From Pseudomonas salomonii (GTDB taxonomy: Bacteria; Pseudomonadota; Gammaproteobacteria; Pseudomonadales; Pseudomonadaceae): a DNA stretch of 64,000 nucleotides. Shown piece after piece: positions 24,414 to 33,325 of the stretch. The position numbers were made by a program, and so were the translations under genes. The stretch's first letter is position 1; each line of letters opens with the position of its first letter. The stretch covers positions 62,001 to 126,000 of the forward strand of contig NZ_FNOX01000014.1 in assembly GCF_900107155.1 (NCBI RefSeq), written 5' to 3'. Below the pieces are notes generated by a model. That model was not told the DNA's origin, made no database searches, and saw nothing but the letters and a program-made list of their open reading frames with translations.

Positions 24414-24437
24414 GACGCCCGATACAAGCATCGGGCG
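24414..24437. other. Hairpin between ybdD and TetR genes
   Basis: ACGCCCGAT (24414-24422) and ATCGGGCGT (24429-24437) pair perfectly over 9 bases with a 6-base loop. It lies 17 bp after the ybdD stop codon. No T tract follows on either strand, so it may be an RNA 3'-end stabiliser or Rho-assisted stop rather than a classical terminator. Confidence 0.45.
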
Positions 24438-24453
24438 TACTTGGGCGTATTGA

Positions 24454-24654
24454 TCAGCAACAACGCGTCTGACCGTTGCCTGCGCCGTAGCGGGCCTCCT
24501 GCCGCTCCCTAAAGAACGTCTCGTAGTCCATCATCGGTTTGTCCGGGTGTTTGGCCTGCATATGTTCAACATACGTGTCGTAGTCAGGCATGCCGACCAT
24601 CAGCCGTGCAGCCTGACCCAGGTACTTACCCAGGCGGCTCAAGTCATTGAACAT
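24454..24654 (-). CDS. ybdD: YbdD/YjiX-family small protein
   Basis: A 66-residue soluble protein. It has the family pattern LGKYLGQAARLMVGMPDYDTYVEHM, then HPDKPMMDYETFFRERQEAR with a Cys-Cys end. YbdD-type proteins are almost always encoded directly after a CstA-type carrier, as here (12-bp gap), and are needed with it for pyruvate or peptide uptake. Confidence 0.92.
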   Translation of the reverse strand: MFNDLSRLGKYLGQAARLMVGMPDYDTYVEHMQAKHPDKPMMDYETFFRERQEARYGAGNGQTRCC

Positions 24655-24666
24655 AGCGCGCTCCCG

Positions 24667-26724
24667 TCATGCATCGGGCACCGCCTGGTACGGAGCCTCC
24701 TTGTCGGTGCGCTCTTTCGTGCCCCAGGCGGCAATACCGACTTTGAGCGCAAAGAACAGGATGCTGAACACCACCCCCAGGAACAGCGCGGTCAAGGTCG
24801 CATTGGTGTAGGCGTTGTAGATCACATGCTGCATTTGATCCAGGTTTTTAGCCGGCGCCAGTACCTGACCGTTGGCGACCGCACCGCTGTATTTTCTGGC
24901 CAGGGCCAGGAAGCCAATTGCCGGATTGGCGTCGAACAGCTTGATGAAGCCTGCTGTGGTGGTGCAGATCAGTAGCCAGACAGCCGGCAACATGGTCACC
25001 CAGATGTAGCGTTGGCGTTTCATTTTGATCAACACAACCGTCGCCAGCATCAGTGCGATACCCGCCAGCATCTGATTGGAGATACCGAACAGCGGCCACA
25101 AGGTGTTGATACCGCCCAGCGGATCGATCACGCCTTGGTACAGCAGGTACCCCCACATGGCCACGCAACCGGCAGTCGCGATCAGGTTGGCGGTCCAGGA
25201 CTCGGTGCGTTTCAGTGCCGGGACGAACGACCCCAGCAGGTCCTGCAGCATGAAGCGACCGGCACGGGTACCAGCGTCAACCGCCGTGAGGATGAACAGC
25301 GCTTCGAAAAGGATCGCAAAGTGGTACCAGAACGCCATGGTGTTTTCACCCGGCAGCAACTGGTGCAGGATCTGCGCGATGCCGACGGCCAACGTCGGCG
25401 CGCCGCCGGCTCTGGCCAGAATCGTGGTTTCACCGATGTCATGTGCAACCGCCTGAAGTGCCTCCGGTGTAATAGCGAAACCCCAGCTACTGATGGTTTG
25501 AGCGACGGTTACCGCATCCGCACCGACAACAGCAGCCGGACTGTTCATGGCGAAATACACGCCCGGCTCAATGACCGACGCTGCAACCATGGCCATGATT
25601 GCCACGAACGACTCCATCAACATGCCGCCGTAACCGATATAGCGGGCGTGCCCTTCGCTGGCAAGCAACTTGGGGGTGGTGCCCGAGGCAATAAGCGCGT
25701 GGAAGCCGGATACCGCACCGCAGGCTATGGTGATGAACAGGAACGGAAACAGGCCGCCCTTCCACACGGGTCCAGTTCCGTCGGTAAACTGCGTCAATGC
25801 CGGCATTTTCAGGTCGGGCATCGTGATCAGGATACCGATCGCCAACGCGACGATAGTGCCGATCTTGAGGAACGTCGACAGGTAGTCACGCGGCGCCAGG
25901 ATCAGCCAAACCGGCAGTACCGCCGCGACGAAACCGTAACCGATCAGCATCCAGGTAATTTGAATGCCAGTGAACGTGAAGGCCTTGGCCCAGACCGGGT
26001 CAGCGGCAATCTGCCCACCCAGCCAGATCGACCCCAGCAGCAACGCCACCCCGATGATCGAGATCTCACCAATGCGGCCCGGGCGGATGTAGCGCATGTA
26101 GATGCCCATGAACATCGCGATCGGGATGGTCGCCATTACGGTGAAGATGCCCCATGGGCTCTCGGCCAGGGCCTTGACCACGATCAGCGCCAGCACTGCG
26201 AGGATGATGATCATGATCAGGAAACAACCGAACAGTGCAATGGTGCCGGGAATGCGGCCCATCTCTTCTCGCACCATGTCACCCAGCGAGCGGCCATTGC
26301 GCCGTGTCGACATGAACAACACCATGAAGTCCTGCACCGCACCGGCCAGCACCACGCCGGCAATCAGCCAGAGCGTGCCAGGCAAATAACCCATTTGCGC
26401 CGCCAGTACCGGGCCGACCAAAGGGCCCGCACCAGCAATCGCCGCAAAGTGGTGACCAAACAGTACGTGTTTATTGGTCGGAACAAAGTCCAGGCCATCG
26501 TTGTTAACGACGGCCGGCGTGGCGCGACCGGGATCGAGCTGCATCACCTTGTTGGCGATAAACAGGCTGTAGTAACGATAGGCAACCAAATAGATAGCGA
26601 CTGCCGCGACGACAATCCACAGTGCGTTGATCGCTTCGCCACGGCGCAAGGCCACGACACTCAGCGCAAACGCACCCAGGACAGCCACGGCAAACCAGGC
26701 GAGGTGTTTAGCCAGACGGTTCAT
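24667..26724 (-). CDS. cstA: Carbon starvation protein CstA / pyruvate transporter
   Basis: A 685-residue inner-membrane protein with about 16-18 spans. Family hallmarks: PTNKHVLFGHHFAAIAGAGP near residue 85, RRNGRSLGDMVREEMGR near residue 155, and GGAPTLAVGIA. CstA/BtsT carriers take up pyruvate or peptides under carbon limitation. I start at ATG 26724 (MNRLAKHL); eight further codons are open. It is followed by ybdD and is divergent from a Cache-domain histidine kinase and NarL-type regulator, which are likely to sense the carbon source and control it. Confidence 0.92.
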   Translation of the reverse strand: MNRLAKHLAWFAVAVLGAFALSVVALRRGEAINALWIVVAAVAIYLVAYRYYSLFIANKVMQLDPGRATPAVVNNDGLDFVPTNKHVLFGHHFAAIAGAGPLVGPVLAAQMGYLPGTLWLIAGVVLAGAVQDFMVLFMSTRRNGRSLGDMVREEMGRIPGTIALFGCFLIMIIILAVLALIVVKALAESPWGIFTVMATIPIAMFMGIYMRYIRPGRIGEISIIGVALLLGSIWLGGQIAADPVWAKAFTFTGIQITWMLIGYGFVAAVLPVWLILAPRDYLSTFLKIGTIVALAIGILITMPDLKMPALTQFTDGTGPVWKGGLFPFLFITIACGAVSGFHALIASGTTPKLLASEGHARYIGYGGMLMESFVAIMAMVAASVIEPGVYFAMNSPAAVVGADAVTVAQTISSWGFAITPEALQAVAHDIGETTILARAGGAPTLAVGIAQILHQLLPGENTMAFWYHFAILFEALFILTAVDAGTRAGRFMLQDLLGSFVPALKRTESWTANLIATAGCVAMWGYLLYQGVIDPLGGINTLWPLFGISNQMLAGIALMLATVVLIKMKRQRYIWVTMLPAVWLLICTTTAGFIKLFDANPAIGFLALARKYSGAVANGQVLAPAKNLDQMQHVIYNAYTNATLTALFLGVVFSILFFALKVGIAAWGTKERTDKEAPYQAVPDA

Positions 26725-26882
26725 TGCGTGTCTCCTGTCGACAGCCATTAAGCTGCGACGATAATTTTTATAATTGTGTCCGCTACGCGGCGCTGGCTAA
26801 TATCCCCGCACACCGACAACAAATACATCCGCACTACTACGCAGGCGTCTACGTAGTTTTACTGAGACGCACGGGAGTCGCG

Positions 26883-28250
26883 ATGCAACTCAAACATAAA
26901 ATCGTCGCACTCGGGATACTGCCGTTAGTGTTGGCCATCGCGGTTATTTGCGCGTTGGTCATCTCTTTGAATAGCCAGTTAGGTGACCAACAAGCCCGCC
27001 TGATTGAAGACAGCATCCTGGCCAGTAAACGTGCAGAACTGAAAAACTACGTAGCCATGGCGCAAAGTCTGATCGCGCCGCTGTATAACGACGGCGCAGG
27101 CGACGAGCAGGCGCAACGCCAAGTGCTTGAGGAACTGCGCAAGCTGAGCTTTGGCATCAATGGTTACTTCTTCGTTTACGACCGCGACGGCCGCAGCCTT
27201 ATGCATGCGCGTCAGTCGGAGTTGGTGGGGCAGTACCTGTGGGACATGAAAGATCCGCACGGGCTACCGGTTATCCAGGCGCTGTTCAAAACTGCCCGAT
27301 CCGGTGAGGGATTTCAGCGTTATGCCTGGAACAAGCCCTCCTCCGGCCAGGTCACCGATAAGCTTGCCTATGTCGTCATGCTCGACCGCTGGGGTTGGAT
27401 GCTCGGCACCGGTATTTACCTGGAGGATGTCGAACGCGCTACCCAACAAGCACGCGACGAGGTCGCCCAGGGCATTCGCAAAACCATGCTGGCCATTGCC
27501 GCCGTGGCGTTGGTGGCGGTGCTATTGGTATTTGCCAGCGGCATGACGCTCAACGTCAGTGAGCACCGCCTGGCCGACAAGAAACTGCAACGCCTGAACC
27601 GGCGTATCGTCAGTCTGCAGGAAGAAGAGCGTGCCCGCGTTTCCCGCGAGTTGCACGATGGCATCAGTCAGTTGCTGGTCTCGATCAAATTCCAGTTCGA
27701 ACTGGCCGGGCATGTACTTGAGGGGCCGGAGCCGAGCAAGGGTTTGGTGATTCTCAAGGAAGCCACGCTGCGGCTGGGGAGCGCGATTGGCGAAGTGCGC
27801 AGTATTTCCCATGACCTGCGCTCTTCACTGCTGGACACCCTGGGCCTGCCGGCCGCCATCGATCAGCTTGCCGGGGAGTTTGAACAACGCAGCGGCCTGG
27901 TAGTGAGCTGTGAATGTGAGGGCATCGATTACCCACTGCCGCAAGGGGTGGCAGACGCATTGTTTCGGATCCTGCAGGAAGGCTTGATGAATATTGAGCG
28001 GCATGCCCACGCCACGCACGTCTCGATCACCCTGCTGGCGACGGACCTGGAGTTGAAGTTGACGATCATGGATGACGGTGTCGGGTTCAACGTGCTCCAG
28101 GTTCTGCGCCGCCACAATGGCATTGGCCTGCGCAATATCCGCGAGCGCGCCGAGCATTTGGAGGGGCAGCTGCAGCTGACTTCAGCACCAGGCAGAACCA
28201 CACTGGACGTCCTGTTACCGATGAAAAAACCCGGGAACAATACCGTTTGA
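26883..28250 (+). CDS. Cache-domain sensor histidine kinase (HisKA_3 type)
   Basis: A 455-residue membrane kinase: span 1 (residues about 10-30), periplasmic single Cache domain (about 35-195, with GINGYFFVYDRDGRSLMH and RWGWMLGTGIYLEDVE), span 2 (about 200-222), HisKA_3 phosphoacceptor His in ARVSRELHDGISQLLVSIKF, and HATPase_c (MNIERHAHATHV; IMDDGVGF; GIGLRNIRERAEHL). Single Cache domains of this sort often bind pyruvate or other short carboxylates. It faces cstA across a 158-bp divergent promoter and overlaps or nearly touches its response regulator, so it probably senses a CstA substrate. Confidence 0.9.
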   Translation: MQLKHKIVALGILPLVLAIAVICALVISLNSQLGDQQARLIEDSILASKRAELKNYVAMAQSLIAPLYNDGAGDEQAQRQVLEELRKLSFGINGYFFVYDRDGRSLMHARQSELVGQYLWDMKDPHGLPVIQALFKTARSGEGFQRYAWNKPSSGQVTDKLAYVVMLDRWGWMLGTGIYLEDVERATQQARDEVAQGIRKTMLAIAAVALVAVLLVFASGMTLNVSEHRLADKKLQRLNRRIVSLQEEERARVSRELHDGISQLLVSIKFQFELAGHVLEGPEPSKGLVILKEATLRLGSAIGEVRSISHDLRSSLLDTLGLPAAIDQLAGEFEQRSGLVVSCECEGIDYPLPQGVADALFRILQEGLMNIERHAHATHVSITLLATDLELKLTIMDDGVGFNVLQVLRRHNGIGLRNIRERAEHLEGQLQLTSAPGRTTLDVLLPMKKPGNNTV

Positions 28251-28279
28251 TGACGTCACCCAACAGGAAGAACACATCG

Positions 28280-28921
28280 ATGAAAGTGCCAGGTCGCATA
28301 CGTATTGGATTGGTCGACGACCACTCGCTGGTTCGCGACGGCATTAAAGCGTTGCTCGCCATCGTGGACACCGTCGAGGTGATCGGCGAGGCCGAGAACG
28401 GTCACGAGGCGCTCAATCTGGTCGAACAGTGCCAACCGGACCTGTTGCTGGTGGATATCGGTTTGAAGGACATGAACGGCCTTGAACTGACTCGCCGGCT
28501 CAAACAACATTCGCCTGCGCTCAAGATTCTAATGCTCAGCATGTACGACAATTTCGAATACGTGAGCGAATCCATTCGCTGCGGTGCCAGTGGTTATGTG
28601 CTGAAAAACTCCCCTTCAAGGGAAATCATCGCGGCCATTGAAGCCATCGCCAGTGGCGGCACCTTTTACAGTGCAGACATCGCGCAAAAGCTCATCGCCG
28701 ACAAAGACACCGACAAAGAACTGACCCCTCGCGAAAGCGAGGTTTTGTACAAGATGGTTCAGGGCATGAACAACAAAGAGATGGCCCGCGATCTGGACAT
28801 CAGCGTGCGCACCGTTGAAACCCATCGGCTCAGTATTCGGCGCAAACTCAACATCGACAAACCAGCGGCGCTGGCAAAATACGCACTGGACCACGGGCTC
28901 GTCTCGCGCAGTCGAGAATGA
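28280..28921 (+). CDS. NarL/FixJ-type response regulator
   Basis: A 213-residue regulator. The receiver domain (IGLVDDHSLVRDGIKAL, phosphoacceptor in LLLVDIGLKDMNG near residue 58, Lys in YVLKNSPSRE) is followed by a LuxR-type HTH (LTPRESEVLYKMVQG, then VRTVETHRLSIRRKLN). AGGAAG lies nine bases upstream of ATG 28280. An alternative ATG at 28250 would overlap the kinase stop codon. It is the cognate partner of the Cache kinase and likely activates cstA-ybdD. Confidence 0.9.
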   Translation: MKVPGRIRIGLVDDHSLVRDGIKALLAIVDTVEVIGEAENGHEALNLVEQCQPDLLLVDIGLKDMNGLELTRRLKQHSPALKILMLSMYDNFEYVSESIRCGASGYVLKNSPSREIIAAIEAIASGGTFYSADIAQKLIADKDTDKELTPRESEVLYKMVQGMNNKEMARDLDISVRTVETHRLSIRRKLNIDKPAALAKYALDHGLVSRSRE

Positions 28922-28936
28922 ACATCGCAGCCCGAG

Positions 28937-29911
28937 CTACAGACCTTGCGCCGATGCGCGCACGTCGCTGGGTGTGCGCCCATAGTGCGACCTGAAGGCC
29001 CTGGCGAAATGCGCCTGGCTGGTGAACCCGTGGCGGTAGGCAACTTCGGCAATATCCAGCCCCCAACCCTGCGGCTGGCTTAGCAGACGGAACGCGCCCT
29101 GCAAGCGTTTTTCCAGAATAAACCGATGGGGTTGTGTGTCTTCCAAGGCAAATAGCCTGGCCAGGTGTCGGGTGGAAACCCCGGTTTGAAGCGCCACCCG
29201 CTCGCAGCTCAAAGCAGGGTCGGCCAGTTGTTCAAGAATGCACTGCTTGGCGGCCAACAGGTAGGACGCACTGAGGGCGTTGATTCGGCGATTACCCATC
29301 TGGCCGGCGATGATAGTGCCCAACAGGTCGAGGGCATCCTCTTGATAGCTGTCGGCCCCTTGGCTGAGCGGCCGCTCGAAAAAGCCGCCCGTGCGTTCAC
29401 TCAACGTGCGCAACAGTAACCGCTGGGTGCCGGTGTGTGCGCTGATCTTCACTGCATTGTCAAAGCGGCGCAGACAATGGGAGGCAAACACGTCTTGAGG
29501 GATATCAAAGATAAACTTGTGCATCGAGCCAGAGAAACCAAACAAGTAAGGTTTGTCGGTGCGATACACCATCATCTCGCCCGGCTCCAGCAAGTGACAG
29601 TTGCCGTTCTGAAAGAAAAACGACGCGCTGCCCATGACCAGCGATACGAAGACCGACTCCTTGGGCACCGTGCGAACCATTGAGCCGTCACGCTCGATGA
29701 CGTGTTGGTTACCGACAATATGCGCCACCCGCAGACGGTCCAGGCTCAGGTTGTCCTCCCGCGCGCTGAATCCGGTTTCGCTGAAGGAAGAGCACTTCAG
29801 GCCGACCAGTGTCGAGGCGTTGTACTGCTCCCAGAATGCCACGCGCTGATCCTGAGGAAGGTCGTCGGTACTGGCACGCTGAGTATCGAGCAAGGGGGCG
29901 GATCGAGGCAT
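28937..29911 (-). CDS. AraC-family regulator of the aromatic-ketone cluster
   Basis: A 324-residue protein with an N-terminal AraC_binding_2-type ligand domain (residues about 20-200, with FWEQYNASTLVGLKCSSFSE) and a C-terminal double HTH (LSCERVALQTGVSTRHLARL; AEVAYRHGFTSQAHFARAFR, then GRTPSDVR). The closest known architecture is that of regulators such as FeaR/OruR/XylS-like activators of aromatic degradation. It is divergent from a cupin dioxygenase operon across 240 bp and is its probable activator. The convergent response-regulator gene ends 15 bp away. Confidence 0.88.
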   Translation of the reverse strand: MPRSAPLLDTQRASTDDLPQDQRVAFWEQYNASTLVGLKCSSFSETGFSAREDNLSLDRLRVAHIVGNQHVIERDGSMVRTVPKESVFVSLVMGSASFFFQNGNCHLLEPGEMMVYRTDKPYLFGFSGSMHKFIFDIPQDVFASHCLRRFDNAVKISAHTGTQRLLLRTLSERTGGFFERPLSQGADSYQEDALDLLGTIIAGQMGNRRINALSASYLLAAKQCILEQLADPALSCERVALQTGVSTRHLARLFALEDTQPHRFILEKRLQGAFRLLSQPQGWGLDIAEVAYRHGFTSQAHFARAFRSHYGRTPSDVRASAQGL

Positions 29912-30055
29912 TTTTATTATTCTCGTTTTTATTGACCGCTCGGCCCCGCGCAAGGCGGATTACAGGCCCGCAGAGCCCCATTAACCGCCGAGCCAGGCGC
30001 CCTGTCAATCAATAGCCGATACAAAACCACGACGACCGATGAACTGAAAACATCC

Positions 30056-30068
30056 GTCCGATACGGAC
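30056..30068. promoter_or_regulatory. Dyad in the AraC/dioxygenase divergent promoter
   Basis: GTCCG-ATA-CGGAC lies 84 bp upstream of the dioxygenase start and 145 bp upstream of the AraC gene. CCGATAC also occurs at about 30015, so the element could be part of a repeated AraC binding site. Confidence 0.35.
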
Positions 30069-30151
30069 AACAATCACGTCGGTTTCGATCAAATCGCCGC
30101 GTGTTTTTCCTCCTAAAGTGGGCCCTGTATTCCAACAATCAGAGGCCCAAC

Positions 30152-30685
30152 ATGCCCGAATTAGCCGGTAACGAATTTTGGAAAGACCTGCAGCCTATCG
30201 CGAACTGCTTCAAGCCCGACGCCAAGCCTGAGGTTTACCTGCCGAATGCCGCCAGTGATGATCTGCGGCTGTACGTGCCCTTCACCGAGACCGTTTCTTC
30301 GCGTCCACTGTGGATCTCCCCCAGCGAAAACCGCTGGTGCGACATTCTGATGTCCAGCCGTGCAGGCCTGGTCAATCGCCACTACCACCCCCATGAAGTG
30401 TTCGCCTACACGCTGTCGGGCAAGTGGGGCTACCTGGAACATGAGTGGACCGCCACAGCCGGCGACTTCGTCTATGAGACGCCCGGCGAAGGTCACACCC
30501 TGGTGGCCTATGAGCACGAGGAACCCATGCGCGTGTTTTTCATCGTCAAGGGGCCGCTGATCTGGCTCGACGATCAAGGCGAGTCCACCGGCTACTTCGA
30601 CGTGCACTCCTACATTGCCCTGTGCCGTGAACATTACGAAAAAGTCGGCCTGGGGGCTGATGCAGTGGACCGTCTATTCCGTTAA
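30152..30685 (+). CDS. Cupin dioxygenase, 2,4'-dihydroxyacetophenone dioxygenase family
   Basis: A 177-residue single-domain cupin. Cupin motif 1 is clear: VNRHYHPHEVFAYTLSGKWG near residue 73, giving the metal-binding His-x-x-His-Glu set; motif 2 is TPGEGHTLVAYEHEEPMRVF. Characterised relatives hold iron and cleave the side chain of 2,4'-dihydroxyacetophenone to 4-hydroxybenzoate and formate. It is the first gene of a unit with an MFS transporter, a porin and an SDR, next to an AraC activator. The natural substrate may be another aromatic or aliphatic alpha-hydroxyketone. Confidence 0.8.
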   Translation: MPELAGNEFWKDLQPIANCFKPDAKPEVYLPNAASDDLRLYVPFTETVSSRPLWISPSENRWCDILMSSRAGLVNRHYHPHEVFAYTLSGKWGYLEHEWTATAGDFVYETPGEGHTLVAYEHEEPMRVFFIVKGPLIWLDDQGESTGYFDVHSYIALCREHYEKVGLGADAVDRLFR

Positions 30686-30708
30686 ACCCCGTGCTACGGA
30701 GAACCACC

Positions 30709-31950
30709 ATGGCTCACAACAATAATAAAGCCAGTTATGAAAATACCCTGCTCTGCGTGTTGTTCCTGACGTTCGGTTTTGTGTTTTTCGACCGCCTGGC
30801 GCTGTCCTTCCTGTTTCCGTTCATGGCTAAAGACCTGCAACTGAGTAACAGCCACCTCGGCATGTTGTCTTCGGTGCTCGCATTGGCTTGGGCCATTTCG
30901 GGCACATTGGTCGGTGCGTGGTCAGATCGCCGAGGGGTGCGTAAACCGCTGCTGATTGCGGCGGTTATTCTGTTTTCCCTGTGCTCGGCCCTCTCGGGGC
31001 TGGTCTCGGGATTTCTCAGTCTGTTGCTGTTTCGCGGCATCATGGGGTTGGCCGAGGGGCCGATCCTGCCGTTGTCCCAATCGATGATGGTGGAGGCGTC
31101 ATCGCCGCATCGCCGGGGCCTGAACATGGGCTTGCTGCAAGGCTCGGCAGCGGGTCTGTTGGGCGCGGTGATCGGCCCGCCGGTGTTGATCGCCCTGGCC
31201 GAAGCCTATGGCTGGCGGCATGCGTTCATTGTATCGCTGCTGCCCGGGCTGCTGATTGCCTGGTTCATCTGGCGCTATGTGCGTCAGGATGAACCCCGCC
31301 AGGCTCCGGCAACTAATGCCAAACCCACCGGGCACCGGCTGGCATTGCTCAAGAGCCGCAACATCGTGCTGTGCACCTTGATCAGTTGCGTGTTTCTGAC
31401 CTGGTTCGTGATCCTGATCTCCTTTACCCCGACATTTCTGGTCAGCGTCCGCGGTTACAGCGCGCCGAGCATGGGCACGATCATGAGTTGCCTGGGCGCC
31501 GCCTGGGTCGTATGGGGGTTTGTGGTGCCCAGCATTTCCGACCGTATCGGCCGTCGTCCGACGCTGGTGCTGTTCTCGCTGGTTGCTGCCTGCTGCCCGA
31601 TAGCCCTGCTATTCGCGCCTTCGCCGATGATACTCGGCGTGCTGATGGTGCTCACCTTCACCGGGCTTGGCTGCTTCACGCTGTTCATGTCCACCATTCC
31701 GGCTGAAACCGTCCCGCGTGAAGTCATGGCTACGGCGCTGGGCATGATCATGGGCGTTGGCGAACTGGTGGGAGGGTTCGTGGCGCCGACCATTGCCGGG
31801 TTCGCCGCCGATCAGTTCGGGTTGTCGATTGTGATGTGGATCTCCTGCGGCGGCGCCTTGCTGGCTGCAGGGCTGTCCCTGCTGCTCAAGGAAACTGCGC
31901 CTGGCGTGCTGCAACGCCGATCAATGCAAGCCTGCACACAGCGTGCGTGA
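30709..31950 (+). CDS. MFS transporter of the aromatic-ketone cluster
   Basis: A 413-residue, 12-span carrier. The N-terminus holds FVFFDRLALSFLFPFMAKDL and the A-motif-like WSDRRGVRKPLL; the mid-protein loop has SDRIGRRPTLVL. It resembles organic-acid/aromatic-acid MFS carriers. GGAG lies eight bases upstream of the ATG, and the gene starts 23 bp after the dioxygenase stop codon. It most likely imports the dioxygenase substrate. Confidence 0.85.
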   Translation: MAHNNNKASYENTLLCVLFLTFGFVFFDRLALSFLFPFMAKDLQLSNSHLGMLSSVLALAWAISGTLVGAWSDRRGVRKPLLIAAVILFSLCSALSGLVSGFLSLLLFRGIMGLAEGPILPLSQSMMVEASSPHRRGLNMGLLQGSAAGLLGAVIGPPVLIALAEAYGWRHAFIVSLLPGLLIAWFIWRYVRQDEPRQAPATNAKPTGHRLALLKSRNIVLCTLISCVFLTWFVILISFTPTFLVSVRGYSAPSMGTIMSCLGAAWVVWGFVVPSISDRIGRRPTLVLFSLVAACCPIALLFAPSPMILGVLMVLTFTGLGCFTLFMSTIPAETVPREVMATALGMIMGVGELVGGFVAPTIAGFAADQFGLSIVMWISCGGALLAAGLSLLLKETAPGVLQRRSMQACTQRA

Positions 31951-31997
31951 TCCGGGATCACCACGCTGCTCCATTTACTCATCACAACAACAATAAA

Positions 31998-33281
31998 ATG
32001 AGTCCCAAGACCATGCACCCTACTCTTCGTTTGTGCGCGTTTTTGTTCCTGGTGTTTACTTACTCCCCAGCTTGGGCACAAGACCGTGAAGGTCCACTGG
32101 CCGGCCTGGGCGAGCAATTGGCCGGCTACGGCATCCAGCCCCATGTGCAATTCACCAGCCTGTCGATGAAAAACCTCGACACCGGCCCGCGCCCCTACAG
32201 TTTCGGTAACAGTGGCGACCTCTATATCGGTGCCGACGTTAACCTCGCCACGCTCGGTGGCCTGGACGGCGCCGCCCTGCATGTCGAACAAACCGTCTTT
32301 ATCCTCGATAACGGCACCGGCCAGCCTACCGCAAACAAATGGCAAGGTGCTGCCGGCAGCTATTTCGCAGGCGCGCCGCTGCACAACGACATCGCCAGCA
32401 ACCAGCTAAGCCTGTTGACCTACGAACAGAAATCGCTCGATGGCCAGCTTGATATGCACATCGGCCGGACCAACGGCCGGCGCTACTTCTACATCTATAA
32501 CTGCGAAACGGCGGTCACCTGCACCGACCCGATCCTGGACGCATCAAGCGGCATGCTGCCACCGCCCTTCGGTGCCTGGGGTGGCTACCTCAAGTATCAG
32601 GTGAGCCCAAGCGTTTACGTGCACGCCGGTGCATTCGAATCCAACCCGGTGGATTACCTGAAAAAGCGCAAAGGCTTGGATTTCAGCACCGACGACGCGA
32701 GTGGCACCAGCTTTCTGGTGGGTCTGGGCAGCAAGCCCGGCGATGACACTACCCAGTACGAATTGAATGCGTACTTCAACTCTTCCAGGCAGGTCGACCC
32801 GCTGACGGGCGCCAGTGACCACGGCACCGCGGGCGGCTTTTTCAAGTTACGCCAGACACTGTGGCGCGGCGGGCAACAAGGTCTGCAGCTGTTCGGTTCA
32901 CTGTCAGCAGCAGCCGATAATAAACAACCTTTCAGTCATTTCGCCGAAGCCGGTCTGACCTACCTGGCCCCCTTCGATCGAGCGCAGGACAAGCTCAATC
33001 TCAAGACCAGCTACCTGCAAGTCAACACCCATCAGTTGCAGTTTCAGCAACGCCTGCGCACTGCGGCCGGTGGCGATCCTGAATTGGGCGAGCGCAATGT
33101 GTATGCGGTGGAAGCCAACGGCCATTTCGCCCTGACCCGCAACCTGTCCATCGAACCGAGCATCCAATACATCATCAACCCGGACAACTTCTACAACCCG
33201 GGTGCGACGCAATTGAGCAACAACGGGTTTGTGGTTGGTCTGCAAGTAACGCTGGATGTCGGCTCGGTACTGGGCCTGTGA
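31998..33281 (+). CDS. Carbohydrate-selective-porin (OprB) family outer-membrane protein
   Basis: A 427-residue protein with a signal peptide (LRLCAFLFLVFTYSPAWA, cleavage near residue 26). The rest is a beta-rich barrel typical of OprB-like porins (GADVNLATLGGLDGAALHVE; FGAWGGYLKYQVSPSVYVHAG; NPDNFYNPGATQLSNNGFVVGLQ) ending in hydrophobic GL. In spite of the name, members of this family in catabolic clusters admit other small molecules. Either ATG 31998 or ATG 32013 could be the start. Its place between an MFS carrier and an SDR suggests outer-membrane entry of the cluster's substrate. Confidence 0.82.
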   Translation: MSPKTMHPTLRLCAFLFLVFTYSPAWAQDREGPLAGLGEQLAGYGIQPHVQFTSLSMKNLDTGPRPYSFGNSGDLYIGADVNLATLGGLDGAALHVEQTVFILDNGTGQPTANKWQGAAGSYFAGAPLHNDIASNQLSLLTYEQKSLDGQLDMHIGRTNGRRYFYIYNCETAVTCTDPILDASSGMLPPPFGAWGGYLKYQVSPSVYVHAGAFESNPVDYLKKRKGLDFSTDDASGTSFLVGLGSKPGDDTTQYELNAYFNSSRQVDPLTGASDHGTAGGFFKLRQTLWRGGQQGLQLFGSLSAAADNKQPFSHFAEAGLTYLAPFDRAQDKLNLKTSYLQVNTHQLQFQQRLRTAAGGDPELGERNVYAVEANGHFALTRNLSIEPSIQYIINPDNFYNPGATQLSNNGFVVGLQVTLDVGSVLGL

Positions 33282-33325
33282 GCATGCGGTTTGAATAACA
33301 CTTTTACTCAGTTCATGAGGTAACG

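Noticed and set aside
24414..24437. Rho-independent terminator after ybdD
   Set aside because: The 9-bp stem is perfect but no T tract follows on either strand, so I list it only as a hairpin.
25012..26751. A 579-codon open frame on the plus strand opposite cstA
   Set aside because: It is a His/Arg/Gln-rich antisense frame created by GC-rich third positions of cstA; no family features and no ribosome site.
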